Source: Dendrophyllia cribrosa
Taxonomy: Eukaryota > Cnidaria > Anthozoa > Scleractinia > Dendrophylliidae
DNA length: 64,000 bases
Direction of reading: 5' to 3'
NCBI GenBank assembly: GCA_024195265.1
Contig: JAJLRJ010000001.1
Location: 59,999,289 to 60,063,288 of the forward strand
Shown: piece after piece, positions 46,503 to 58,743 of the stretch
How the letters are laid out: every line of letters begins with the position of its first letter
Position numbering within the stretch: position 1 is the first letter of the stretch
Made by a program: the position numbers and the translations under genes
Notes under the pieces: generated by a model
The model's input: only the letters and a program-made list of their open reading frames with translations
What the model was told of the DNA's origin: nothing
Database searches by the model: none

Positions 46503-49500
46503 GATGCAAAACCCTTCAAATCGCTTAATTCGCAGTTTTCAGCTACTAAAAAGACAGCATACAACATTCCAGTTACAAATACGTCTATTTTGATCTTATA
46601 TATGAATGTTCATTATAGAATATTACGATAAGTGAACCTTTTCGATATTCCCATACATTTCCTCGAACGGTCACACAGTTTGTGTGTGGTGTCACGTTCG
46701 TCGTTTTGTGTTGCGTCTAATACGGTAGTGGGTCGGTAGCCTGTCAGTCTAAAAGTCTGGGTCAGTAGTTGTTCTTCTAGTCAGTTGCTGTAGACGTTGT
46801 CAAGGTACCTGATTTCACCTGCTAAGCTGTTAGGTGAATCAAAAAATTGTCAAAGTTCGTGTAGTCGCAACTTTATGAGATGAAATACTGTACGAAGACT
46901 GTTCTAGCAATTTGTCGGTGTGACTTAACTGACCAACGACATCGACCGCCATTTTACTGGACCATCCGCTGACGGTTCATCATCCACATGGCCCTGAAGA
47001 TCAGTGTGACTTCCACTCAGTTTTTAACTGCACTAACCCGGATGATGACACACTAGACAGACCAATGTAGACTGCTTGCAGTCTCTCTGAATAGTCGATC
47101 CAGCTGGCAACACGCGCAATCAACGGCAATTGACCTAAACGAGCAATATAAATAGTGGCATCTATAAAATCTTACAATTAACTCGAAATGCAGCGAACAT
47201 TTAAAAATTGAACAATCGTGCCTTTAATAATTCCAGTCTAAATCGGTTTTATTTTGAATACAACTGATCAAATTTGAGTAATTAACTGAGCGACTTGACT
47301 ACTAAACAATGAACAATACCATAGATGAACGGACGTTGCAATCATTTGCATAGTGTCGAGTCACTCATGATCAGTGCGTCAGTGGTCATGACTAAGCAAA
47401 AACAACCTTTCTTTGCGGGACAAAAATAATACTTGGCAGTCACGAAAGTAAAATTCCGATAGATATCAAGCTAGCGGTCATTTGAGGGTTTTAATCTGAT
47501 TCACTCCCAAGAGTGCTTGAATTTAAAGTCGAAATGAAATGTGAAATATCATTTCCTAAAAAGAAAAAAAAGGAAAAAAAATTAATAAACCTCCCCGCAG
47601 GGTAAGACTGTCAAATAGCTATCTTTCGTTTAAAAACACGTACTTTTAGAATTTTGCATGTCCATAGAAAAAGTAAGAGATACATTGGTTTACTTGTCCA
47701 AAGAAATAATAAAGTTACTCTCTTCTTGAGCATTTCGGTGTTTTTCTGATTATGTAGGAAGAAAACAAGAAACTTCTATGGGAGTATCGTGTGTAATATG
47801 CGTCACTAAGTGCAATGGCTTTACACTTCAACTAAATCAATGAATGTTTCCCACGTTACTTTTTGACAAGTTTTTAATATTTCGAAACAATTATGCCGTT
47901 TTTGTAAACAATACTTGGTGGCCACGCAACATAAACATCCGCCCGTAATTTACCATTATGAAAATTCGCAGCGTCATAATTAAAAGGAACCGCTTGCTAA
48001 TTACACCATGAAGTGACGTTAGCAAACAACTAAATGAAACAATAACTAATAGATTTCTTTATTTATAATGTTTTATGTCAACATCTGGCTCTACTGTCAC
48101 GAAAAACGGTTTCAAGTAATGTGAATAAGTATTCGTATAGATATACTGAATAGTGATACTAATGATACCGTACTTGCTACTAAATGAGTGATCAATAAGA
48201 GCAATACGATAACTCAGAAAAATATGCTTAAAACCTAGTGACCTGTGAGGTGACGTGTAGGTCCGATATTGATTATTATTGTGGTATGCGGGCGTTGACA
48301 ATACCTTGTCAATAAACGAGAGCCCATTGAAAGAAGCCTCATTTGCTGTGCGCAGAGTTCCCGTGAGGTTGAGTTGATAACGGAATCCGTATTTGGTATC
48401 GATAATCACAACAGGTAAGAACTTAGAACACCTGCAACTCTTTCGCACATTACTCCCTAGAACTTAATGTAAACATCTTAGTGATGAAGTTATGATAATT
48501 TTCGAGCAAAGGACAACGATAACCGATCGAAAATATTGATGCAACGAAAATAGTGGGCTTCGTTATCTTGACTTAATCTCTCCGTTATTTGATATGGGAT
48601 GGGTGATCGAGGGCCTCAAAGGCATAAAAAAACACTTATTCTTCGTCGCGTTTCATTATTGCATAATGTACGATGCCTTCACATAACTCTCGATATATGC
48701 CTTTGCATCAAGGTCTTTTGCATGATCAGTTTCAAGGTAAAATGCATTTTTCAAGCTTAGTTTCTTCGACAGGTTACGCCACATATTGTTTAAAGATCCA
48801 ACATCGCTTGCGTTCATAAGTTCCAGGCTATAGATTAATAATTATTTTACTACATTTCTGAAGTTCCCATTGGAACAAATATTTTATTTGGCAATGCCCT
48901 CAAACAGAACTTTTTATTGCCGGCATTCTTTCTCTTACTTCTTGATATGTCAATGGTTGGGTGAAAGACAGGGCAAAGACGAAACGTTTGTCGGCGGATT
49001 ATATTATTTTACATTTCTGAAGTTTTTCTCAGTCATGGTTCAAAATTGAATGTTACAATGTGTTTCTTGTCAGATTAGGCTGCGGGCTTTCCCAGCTTAC
49101 AGCAGATTTACAAAGGATTTCCTGTACATGATTTGCAATTTTTCCGTGTTGCTTTCTTACAATTGGATCTATCTATTTAGAGCACTGCTTCTTCATTAGA
49201 CCGCTTCAGTAAAAGTATTCTGTTGTTTAACCCTTAGCTTTCACTCCCTTTTGAGTCCGTCGACGAAATCCTATGGTGTGACCATTCAAATGAAACCTCT
49301 TCGGCAGTACTTTTTGCATGTTGCCATTTGTTTTTCAATATTTTACAAAAATAATTTTGGGATTTTTCTTCAGTGAATTTTTATTTGCTACTCTTGGAAC
49401 AGTTGAGGGTTAAACATATAGCCCTGTCAAATAGCAGATCAATTGTTTCGCAGCAAAAAAATGTGTTTAACTAAACGTTCTTGAAATCAGTCGAAAACAG

Positions 49501-50578
49501 GGAAGAAAAAGATTGAAACAATAAAACCTTCCTGAATGTACTGTTTTTTTCATTTTTTTTTTCGTTTTTTTTTTTAGATTATCCGGTTAAAAGCGAAACA
49601 TTTTTCTGGTAAACTCAAGTCCTGCCTACACCGATAAAGGAAAAATGGCCAATACCTTTATTTCCATTTGCGTCAGCAAAAAGCACTTGAAAGAACCAAA
49701 TTGCTCATGACAAATAATTTCCATGATCAAATCATATTTCTAAACTGAACATTAATAAAAAATAAATAATAATCAAAACTATCATCCCTCCAGGCTTATT
49801 CCTTGAAAAAAAGCTCTTTTATTGTGTCTTGTATTGAAACGGTCCATTCTTTACAAATGACGAAAGTACACTTGGAGGTATGATGACCGTGTACGTAATA
49901 TCACCCAATATTGCTTAATTCCTCTGTTTTGAGCCTCAGCCAGTAAACGATCAATGTTTTGTTTAGTTTAACTTTTAGTTCAGACTTTTACCTAGTTAAA
50001 ACTTTTCACCCAAAATTTCGAAAATAAGATTTCTCAAAAAAAAATTTAAAAGGTATTTTAATATTTTTATATTTTAATATACGACACTAGCGATGTTTGT
50101 TTGATATTTTGTCGACGTTGTACTCGCTAAGTCCGCTAAATAGCATTTCAAGTTCTTCTCTAACTTGAGAGATCGAGAATTTGAGCAACATTTAACAACT
50201 ATTCACCGAAGTGGAGGTGGGTAGTGGTGGATACGAAACGAAAATGATGCTTTTTAACTCATTTATTCCTGTCAACGATTACAATTTTCGCGCGCAAATT
50301 GCTGGGAGGTGAATAGCACTTGCTATTCCGAGTTTCAGTAGCCAATCAGAGCGCGCCAACAATGCTATCCACTGTTTCAGTATATACCAAAAAAACATAT
50401 TCCCTTGCCGGTTCATAAATTAAGATGCAAAGCATCCTATTTCTCTTTCATCGATTTCCTTTACGAAATGTTGACGTCTTAGCAGCTAGTATAGACTATT
50501 ATTTCAGGTTTGTAGGTATTTTCAGGTACATTATGATGGACAATAAACGATTAACAAATGAAATAAGGCAGATTTTTG

Positions 50579-50580
<2 letters not shown>
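46503..50580. other. Long gene-poor stretch
   Basis: About 4 kb of AT-rich DNA. The longest frame (48059-48448, minus, 129 codons) has no recognisable motif and no clear splice-site support. No bounded repeat was identified. Small exons could be missed by eye. Confidence 0.4.

Positions 50581-50613
<33 letters not shown>
50581..50613. repeat. (AT)n microsatellite
   Basis: Alternating AT run of about 32 bp. Confidence 0.95.
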
Positions 50614-50616
<3 letters not shown>

Positions 50617-50639
50617 GCTTAAACAGGAGCACCCAACGA

Positions 50640-51490
50640 CGGAATCGTTTCGGTAGAAAATCTGTTCAGAAGGCCTTTAAGTCATCTTAAAAATTCGAAT
50701 GAATAGCACTACAATCTGGAGTTTTCTTCAGTGAAATCCCGCCTCAAACTTTCACAACATTGGTAAATTTAACTCCTTTTGTTTACGGAGGGATAAAAAG
50801 TGTTGTTTTGGCAGAGTAATAAATAAGGTCAGCTAGGATTTTCGGAAAGCTGAAAGGAGCTTGTAAATTCGGGGGATTAAGATTTCTTTCGCTAAAAGTT
50901 TCTGACACTGAAATATTTAGCTGAAAGAACCGAAAAATTCAAACTGTATTACCTTTCACACAGTGCCTATAACCTCTTCAAAGTTATTTTCAGAATCAAC
51001 TCTATGTAGATTGAATAGTTGAATGGTAAAATATTTCTGGTTTTGAACGTCGCGTTTGTAAGTTATAGAGATTTGAATTTACAAAATGCTAATTAGATGA
51101 CGTCAATCCGGGAATCATTATACAACTACTTGTTTTCACCTCCAAGTAATATTTTTTACGAATCAATCGAATATCCACAGTTTATTTTTAGCATTTATCA
51201 AATCAATTATCTTCAAGCTGTAAACTGCGCATTGTAAATTGATGTAGAAATAATGGCAAATTCCCGGGTTGACGTCATCTAATTAGCATTTTGTTAATTC
51301 AAATCTCTATAACTCACAAACGCGACGTTCAAAACCAGAAATATTTTACCATTCAACTATTCAATCTACATAGAGTTGATTCGGAAAATAACTTTCTAGA
51401 GGTTATAGGCACTTTAATATGGAAAAACATTACAACGCCATGCCAAGCGTTTTTCTAAACATTCCTTGTTGAGTGTCCCGATGATCTAAC
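50640..51490. repeat. Segment paralogous to 4870-5625, upstream of paralogue 2
   Basis: Colinear diverged copy of the 4.9-5.6 kb segment, interrupted by the MITE at 50962-51413. It ends about 25 bp before the coding exon at 51517 and probably includes its upstream regulatory DNA or intron. Confidence 0.65.
50962..51413. mobile_element. Long-TIR MITE, 452 bp
   Basis: Arms of about 150 bp begin AGTGCCTATAACCTCT and contain ATGCTAATTAGATGACGTCA. No clear target duplication was seen. It is absent from the paralogous segment at 5.4 kb. Confidence 0.85.
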
Positions 51491-51516
51491 GACTTTGTGC
51501 TCTGTTTTTGTCAGCC

Positions 51517-52395
51517 ATGTTTCCAGTGCGTCATCTTTTGGACCATCATGAACCTAAACCGGAAAACTCGACCGCGGAGCCTGAACCCGAGACAATCATA
51601 CCAGAGATTATGACCAATCAGGAAGCTTTCCTGATGTATGGCATTTTTATCTTTGCTCTCGCTGTCTTCTGCATCGTATTGCTGGTTCTGTACATCCTGT
51701 TGAAGAAGAAGTAAGTATGAAAACGAATTGTAGAACTCTTAATTGAGCACCAAGCTCCATATGCACTCCCTAACAAACACTTTTGTGTTTACCCCCCCCC
51801 CCCCCCCACTTCCACATAAACACACCACACGTCAATACGTTCTCCCAATTACTAGATCGTGTGCTAAATTGAAAATTTATTGTCTCGTTTACAACCGATT
51901 TTTAAACTTTATTTCAGGTTAGCTTTACTGAACTAATTCGTGTTTTTCGTTATTTAGAGTTACGAAAATGACCGAGAAATTGGGATACGGGCAAGGTCAT
52001 ATGCAGATGGGCATGGCTGAGAAAAAAGGTTTGTTGACTGATGTTCATGAAGTTTCTTTCTGGTTGTTGTTGTTGTTACTTTTGTTGATGTTGTTCTTGT
52101 TGTTCTGAAAACGCTATTTGATCGCGAGGTTATATTACCCTAAATTTTAAAGTCTGTTTTGACTCCTGATAATCTTTAGTTGTCATTTACATAAAAAGAG
52201 ACAAATTCTATTAAAGTACAATTTCACTTTGTACTGAAATAATTAGATTGAAGAAAATTCCCTTCTCGTGTCTCCACGTCCTTGCACCGATAGCTTTAAG
52301 GAGAAATTAGCTCCTGATCAAAGTTGTGGCTGTGGAAGAATGCTTCATGATAGTGAACATACCATTTTTTATCTTTGTCAGGTTATGTTGCTTGA
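51517..52395 (+). CDS. Small single-pass membrane protein, paralogue 2 (three exons)
   Basis: Exons 51517-51710, 51958-52028 and 52382-52395 join with consistent phase and GT/AG ends (AAGAA|GTAAGT, TTTAG|A, AAAAG|GT, GTCAG|GT). Exon 1 gives MFPVRHLLDHHEPKPENS, a Pro/Glu segment (TAEPEPETIIPE), then MTNQEAFLMYGIFIF and one membrane helix ending in LLKK. Exon 2 gives a basic, Met/Gly-rich cytosolic tail (KLGYGQGHMQMGMAEKK). Exon 3 adds only GYVA and the stop. A TTTTTGTCAG just before the ATG looks like a splice acceptor, so a further 5' exon is possible. AATAAA lies near 52737. No known family was recognised. Confidence 0.78.
51786..51808. repeat. Poly-C tract in intron 1
   Basis: C run of about 17 bp in the first intron of paralogue 2. 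Confidence 0.85.
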
Positions 52396-52739
52396 AGCTG
52401 AGGACAAGATACATCAATCAAGGAGTGTTTGACCAAATCTTCAACTGCTGTGTAAATTAGACGTTTATCTGATCTTGTGCATACCTGGAATGTCATTTAT
52501 ACATGACCGCTTCATCGAAGATTCGTTGGCGAGAACCACAAAAAAATAATTCCTTGTATTGGACAAGAAAGATAAAAATCGAGTTCAGAATTCTTTAGAC
52601 TTTTTTAGTTCACTACATTGTTTATATATTTGAGTTTGAGATGTTTTTTTTCACCACTAAATACACTAAATGCGTGTAAATTCGTGCCATTTTATTTATA
52701 CCAATGGAATTAATGCTTATACCAAGAAAAATAGAAATA

Positions 52740-53258
52740 ATAAACTTGTTGAAAAATACTGTTTCTTTTATTTTATCAATAACCCTTAGAGAGGTGTTCG
52801 ATAGAATGCTTAATATGTGTTTGCTTTAAATTTGTTTATCGTTGGCATACGTGTTTTTCCCCGCGTTTTTCGTCGGTTCCCAGGGGGAGAGGGGAGGAGG
52901 GTGGAAATGATACTCCATTTTGTGGCTTATTCTGACGTCATCAAAATTGTAAAATCTAAACAGCCTATTCTATACGGCCCTCTTTTAACAGGTTCTTCAT
53001 AGCAGCAATAATCGTCATGCCAAGTTTCATGTCAATACATTACATTGCTTTGGAGATACAGGGTACTGTAGCATTTGAAATGTTTGGCGGTGCAGCTGAC
53101 AATGGCTGATACGTCTTACTTACTGTTACTAAAAAAGCCGTTATGCAGTTATGCTTATACTTGTGTGAGTGCTTGCAACTCCAGTAAAATCTGCTCTAAG
53201 TTTTGCAACCATGGAACGTCATAAGCCTTAGTTCAAAAACGTTGATTTCGTACTCTAA
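52740..53258. other. Non-coding stretch, nothing recognised
   Basis: DNA after the polyadenylation signal of paralogue 2. No gene seen. Confidence 0.4.
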
Positions 53259-53585
53259 AGGCCCGTTTACACATACGATTTTTGATGCGATTTTTGTCGC
53301 GCTCTCCAATGCAACGTCGCAAGTGTAAACTAGCGGAGATAACCTGTGCGATTCGGGTGTGACATTTGCTTTGATTTGCTGTGATTTCCTAAAAATCGCC
53401 GCCAAGTTGCATCAGGTTTCAAACATCCTCTGCGACATCGCGAGACAAATCGCGCCCAAATCGCACTGAAATCGCCGCCCGTTTACACATGCGATTTGAA
53501 GATGAAACTTGTGCGCGACATAAATTGCATCGACAAGTGCGACCGCAAAAATTGCACAAAAAATCGCCTGTGTAAACGGGCCTTG
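53259..53585. mobile_element. MITE with AAGGCCCGTTTACAC ends, 327 bp
   Basis: The terminal inverted repeats start AAGGCCCGTTTACACATAC and end GTGTAAACGGGCCTT. ATGCGATTT or its inverse recurs inside (53284, 53488, 53560). No target duplication was confirmed. The minus-strand frame here is not a gene. Confidence 0.82.
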
Positions 53586-53970
53586 AAGGCCTGGCTAAAC
53601 TAGGAGACATTGTTGGGGAAACATTTTTGCGGACGCAAATGTTTCCCAGTTTAGCCGCGGGAGAACCGCGGGAGAAACATTCGTTGCGGACGCAAGGAAA
53701 TATTATTAAGTGAAAAACATTCTTGCTTCCCAGACGCAAATTTTGCCATGTCCGAGACATGTTTCCAAGTTTAGCCACATAAGAAGAAACAATGTTTCCG
53801 TAAATGTTTCCTTGTTTAGCAGGCCCGGCCTTAGCGCTTGGCTAATATAAACTAGGTAACATTGTTTGTTCTAATGTGGCTAAACTGGGAAACATTTGTT
53901 ATGGAAGCAAAATTTGCGTCCGGGAAATGATTTTTAATTGCTTCCACGATAACATTTGACTGGCCATGCA
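53586..53970. repeat. Inverted, repeat-rich segment with TTTAGCC and GAAACATT motifs
   Basis: GGCTAAACT.GGAAACA and its inverse TGTTTCCCAGTTTAGCC recur several times in both orientations, with GCGGACGCAA/GACGCAAATT. Probably overlapping old foldback elements. Confidence 0.65.
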
Positions 53971-55280
53971 TGACTTGAAGGATTTCCATGCGCAGTATCC
54001 TTTTCTAACATTTTACATAAGAAATGTGGAACAATTCAAAGTTGGACAACACAATAATCTCGAACTATAGTTTATTTCCCCAGAATGAGATTATTTGTTT
54101 TACTTTTTTTCATGTAAGAAAAGCGTTAATTCTTTCAACATCTTAGGCGGAACATATCGCGGCCGAAATTTAGAATTCAATGGAAGAGTGCCAAAAATAT
54201 ATTGAAACTCAAACATGCTTTGAACAAGAACAATTGGAAGAACATTTCAGCTGACCAAGAACAGAATTCCGAGGGAATTAAACAAAGATTGAGAGCGGAC
54301 TCTGGCCGTCTGATCAAATCCCCTTACATATAAATATAAGAGGTCCATGAAGATTAATCAACGAAAGTAAAGTTCACTGTTAGAACATTTCTCTCCTGTT
54401 TAGAAAAGATCACCCTGTTACTCCAGCGCATTGAACTTTTTACTGGCATGCGAAAGACTTTCTCAAAAATAGTGCTGCAGTATGATCATCGCCGGTGAAG
54501 CCAAGTTTCATACCATTTGATGCATCTGGTATGATGGAATTAATCATTGGGTTTCACCACAATAATCATTTGATGCTCCACGTGGAATGATTGAAAAAAA
54601 TAATAATTAAAAGCTACTACAACTGGGAAATTAATTTACGATTCCAGAGAGTACTTCATGATGCCATTTACAAATCATATTAATGGCCAGGTTTTAATGA
54701 TTCTCTTTGCTTTTGAATTCTTACTGTGATTAATCTTTCCAGAAATTTTTATTTATTAGAGCGGCCTAGATGATATCCAAGCATTGTTCGCGAGCAAATA
54801 AACAAAGGGACAGGACTTCCCACATTTATCAATACTATAGAAAAATGCCGCAGATCGTGTTCTGGAAAATGTCTCCTTATTTTAGATCACGCCTTTACAA
54901 AACCCCAAATTTAAAGATAAAAGAATTGAAGCCCTGCATATTCACTGAGACTGAACCTATTTTAAACAAACAGCTCTGCCATGTAAATTTAACTCGTTCG
55001 CTTTATAATTTTTTCTTCTTTTCGTTTCCACAGTTATTTCAAAATGTTGTCACTTAAGTCATGTTTCTTTCATTTTCACATTCGCAATTCATATATTTTA
55101 AAATTCCTGTAATTCTTGTAATTGTCATTGCTTTATAGAGCTCTATAAATTAACTTACAAATTGTTCGTCTCACTACAACTGAGAAGACCGTTTTAACAG
55201 TTGAAACTTGTTTGGTAGAAAATTCTCTTTCTTGAGTGTTAAAATAAAGACACAAAAAGACCCTTTAATTTTACGCAGTA
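53971..55280. other. Non-coding stretch, nothing recognised
   Basis: AT-rich DNA upstream of paralogue 3. No gene was recognised. Confidence 0.4.
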
Positions 55281-55329
55281 CTGTTTGAAATCTGCAGACC
55301 TAATGACATGCGCTCTATTATTGTTAGCC

Positions 55330-56552
55330 ATGTTTCAGTTACGCCACCTTTTAGAGGATCCTAAACCCGAATTTGCGACCGCGGAACCAAGACCTGAACC
55401 TAAGAGCGCGTGGCCTGAGAAGACCGTGTGGCCTGAGAAGACCGTGTGGCCTGAGCACTGGAAGCCTGGCTCCGAGCCCAAGACAATAATACCAGAGATT
55501 ATGACCAATCAGGAAGCTTTCCTGATGTACGGCATCTTTATCTTTGCTCTTACTGTCTTCTGCATCGTGTTACTGATTCTTGTCATTTACCTGAAGAGCC
55601 GGTAAGTAATAAATGTCAACCGTCGTTGAACCTTAACTACTTATTAAAAGTGAAATATTCCAGATTTGTTCCCAGTCTTCCTCGAAGCGTAATGAAATGT
55701 GACGTCATACATCGAACTGAGGATTCGGTAGAGTCTACCTGCTATAGCTCGGAAGAAGGTCGGACACCTTATTGAGAGTTATATGACATAATGTCGACAC
55801 TTAAACCTAACCCTAATTAAAAAGCTAACCAGTCAGGCTTAGGGTTATGGGTAGTTAATATGGTTCTTACATTATATATTCTCATTAAGGTGTCCAACCT
55901 CCTTCTGGGCCATAGCATTTAGACTCTACCCTGAGATTCGCCGTTGTGCTTGGCTCCAAGCCTCTATCACAGCTCTCTTTTCTCGGTAAGCGCGTTGGGC
56001 CTAAGAACGAGGCTGGAAATAATCGGCATCCCGTGTGAGCTGAGTGAGCTCGTGATCTTATATATATACAGCTATTTCAATTAACGTTGTCGGGTGAAAG
56101 CTCAAAGCTAAAAGCTCAAAGCCTACAAGTCAAGACCAAACGAGTAAACCGAGCGCCTGTTCCAGGCATGCAGATAGTTGGGAGCGGTGAAACGTAAAGA
56201 AACGGCGCGAATGAGCGATGCGACGAGCGGGAAAAACGTTTATTTTGCGCCGCTCCCAACTATCTTGGCTTGTAGCTTTGAGCTTTCACCCGACAACGTT
56301 AATTGAAATAGCTGTATATATGCATTTGTATAGCGCAAATTCTTTATACATATTCAAATGCGCTTCACAATCAATCAGACCCACCCCACCCATGAACAAG
56401 TAACACTGAGGGTGGTCACAGCCAGGGTTTGTTACGTCCTCAGTGGTTCTTTTACGTCCCCATGGGAGACGGGACCGCCATTTCTACGTGGTCATCCGAG
56501 CCACGTGAAGGTCTAACCATCTGCCGATGCCATAGCAAAGGCAGCACCTTCA

Positions 56553-56588
<36 letters not shown>

Positions 56589-57701
56589 CCGGGGTTCGAA
56601 CCCGAGACCTCCCGCTCTGCAAACCGGCGCTCTATCAACTGAGCTAACCAGGCGGTTATGTAACAAGCTAAACTCAGGAGCTAAAAATAAAAACGGCAAA
56701 ACCACAGCGACAAACCAATGAAGAGTGCCGGATCTTTTGTAGACCTGAATCAGTAAACATCTTGACATAATAGGTAAAAACGGCAAAATTATTCTATACT
56801 GCAAGAAGAAGAGATTGAGACAGGAATCAGGTAAAAACAAACAGTTGGCTATTTCACCCACTATCGTGCTCACGGAAGAATTCGCAGGGTCATACAAAGA
56901 ATTACAGTGTAGTACATATCTTGCCTTACAGAAAAGATTTAACGCCTGTGTCTATATTATTTCTTCACTTTTATATGTTTATAAAAGTGAAGAATAAACG
57001 AAAAGTTTTCTGAAAACACGTGTTCCAATGTAATGAATAATATAATAATGCAATATAGATTGACAATTTTGGTTTTCTGGTTGAGAATTAAGGTAAACTC
57101 CAGACTTTATATCTTGACTGCACAAATGCTTTTCAGTCTCAGGAATGCAGGAAATGGCGTTATAGAGTGTAACATCAAAAATAATTTTCCGGGCAGGCAT
57201 TCCCCCGGACTCCCTAGAAATTTCGGCCTGAAACTTACAAATTGTCCAGGTACGCCCCTGAGTGCACCCTGCAGATATTCCATCCAGCCATTACGAAAAA
57301 ACTCCTTTAATAATGAAGGTTATCTTTGCTTTTGTTACCCAGATTTCACACGCTTTATGAGAAAGTGAGAGGCCTACAAGGACAAATGCAGATGAGCTCA
57401 GGAGAAAAAGGTTCGTTTATGTTCATTTAGTCCGTACGTACCTATAATTTCCCATCTTTGTTCTTTCTGATAAACGAAAACTGTCATAATTTTTAACTTT
57501 GACAGCTTGCTTATGCGGATTTTGCTTTTTACTAATGCAAAAACATGTAAATTTTTACCTGATCTAAAAACATTCATTAGTATTCAAAGCTTACATATAA
57601 TCAAAGGGCTGGCGGTACAGATGAAAACGAGTAGCATCAGATAGAGATTGATTTGGCTCGAAACAGGCCATGTTTTATCTTTTGCAGCTTACGTTGCTTG
57701 A
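55330..57701 (+). CDS. Small single-pass membrane protein, paralogue 3 (three exons)
   Basis: Exons 55330-55601, 57343-57410 and 57688-57701 have the same intron phases as paralogue 2. Exon 1 encodes MFQLRHLLEDPKPEFATAEP, an ectodomain lengthened by three copies of a WPEKTV/WPEHWK unit, then the family block IIPEIMTNQEAFLMYGIFIF and a membrane helix ending VIYLKSR. Exon 2 supplies the tail YEKVRGLQGQMQMSSGEK, and exon 3 AYVA plus stop. The ATG again follows an acceptor-like sequence (TTGTTAG). The first intron has swollen to 1.7 kb with a MITE pair and a SINE. Confidence 0.78.
55737..55930. mobile_element. MULE-like MITE, copy 2 of the 10870 family, 194 bp
   Basis: Shares TCGGACACCTTATTGAGA and TAATGTCGACACTTA with the copy at 10870-11208. 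Flanks CTGAGGATTC and CTGAGATTCG suggest a decayed target duplication. It lies in intron 1 of paralogue 3. Confidence 0.8.
56063..56320. mobile_element. MITE, about 258 bp, in intron 1 of paralogue 3
   Basis: Arms TATATACAGCTATTTCAATT... and the inverse ending GCTGTATATA. Inner arms include GGGTGAAAGCT/AGCTTTCACCC and GATAGTTGGGAGCGG/CCGCTCCCAACTATC. Confidence 0.85.
56325..56656 (-). repeat. tRNA-derived SINE
   Basis: The head (56584-56655, minus) has A-box GTTAGCTCAGTTGATAGAGC and B-box GGTCTCGGGTTCGAACCCC. A body of about 250 bp runs toward 56325 and contains ATGCGCTTCACAA-type sequence common to such elements. It lies in intron 1 of paralogue 3. Confidence 0.85.
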
Positions 57702-58359
57702 AGCCGATGTTTCAGACTGCTGTAGACATTAGACGTTTATCTGGATCTTGAGCCGTTACCCTGAATCTCATGATGACCGCTAAGCGGATTTTTGTTGGCG
57801 AGAAGCTGAGAAAAAAAGTTCCTCAAGAACGTTTTGTAACAACTTGACTATATAATTAGTCAAATCTCGAATTTGTTCGAATTTTTAGGCCACTAGACTA
57901 TAGCTACATGCTAACGTAAGTATGTACATGTATTCAAACGCACATCACAATATATAACGATTCATAACTCCTTTTTATACCAATAAAATGCATTTATGCC
58001 AATGGTGATGGCTCAATCATGTTTTTTTCGCGTTCGCTTTTTTGTTTTGATTTTTGTTGGTTTTTCTAGTTTGCTGCATGTTGTGATTGTAACAATGTAC
58101 TGGCTTCGATCAAAACAAGTCCCCATAATTAGGACGTACTTCTCTACAAGTAGGGAATGGAGGGTGCGGAAAATTAAATTTACCCCTTCCGTCTTGTTAG
58201 TAACAGTGGTCGTCCCACTAGCCCAGTCAGTATCTCCTTTTGTGCTGTGGAGATTTAAGCGAATGAAGGGGTAATCGGAAATGGCCGCTGTTGTAGATGT
58301 GGTCCTGGCCCTCTCAGCCGCCGGAGCCCAAGCACGAGCACCAGGTGGCTTGCAGGGTC
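57702..58359. other. Downstream of paralogue 3, nothing recognised
   Basis: An AATAAA-like signal occurs near 57983. No further gene was seen. Confidence 0.4.
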
Positions 58360-58732
58360 CACCGCGGTCAAACGGTTTTCGTTTTATTTCGTGGGATTTT
58401 ATTTAATATTAAATGGAAATATGGGCAAGGATGTATAAAAAAATTAGTTGACGTTACTATCTTTTAATTTTTCTCAAAATGTTGAGTTTTTTTCCGTTGA
58501 AAACTGACCAAAACTCTTTGCGCCTGATCAAAATTATGTTGGCAAATGGCGCCGACAAGTCCACAGTTCGCAGTTTTTAAACGCTTCGAACTTTTTTGGT
58601 AAACTTTCAAAACGTTTGGTAAATTGACAGTGTACTGGCAATATATTAAACTTTAAACAGTGAAAATGACAACCTTAACTTTTAAGTACTTTGCTTAACT
58701 TTTGCAAATTTCTCTCGTTTGACCGCGGTTAA
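58360..58732. mobile_element. Non-autonomous element, 373 bp, with long flanking direct repeat
   Basis: Ends share ACCGCGGTCAAACG in inverted orientation. CTTGCAGGGTC flanks both sides (58349-58359 and 58733-58743). The 11-bp match is longer than usual and may be a 9-bp duplication plus chance. Confidence 0.78.
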
Positions 58733-58743
58733 CTTGCAGGGTC

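Noticed and set aside
48059..48448. 129-codon minus-strand frame
   Set aside because: No recognisable motif or splice support; length is possible by chance in 64 kb. Kept only as a remark.
53419..53778. 119-codon minus-strand frame
   Set aside because: It runs across two MITE-like repeats and has no protein family signature.
56584..56655. Functional tRNA gene
   Set aside because: Box A and B are present but the acceptor and anticodon arms do not pair properly and a SINE body is attached.
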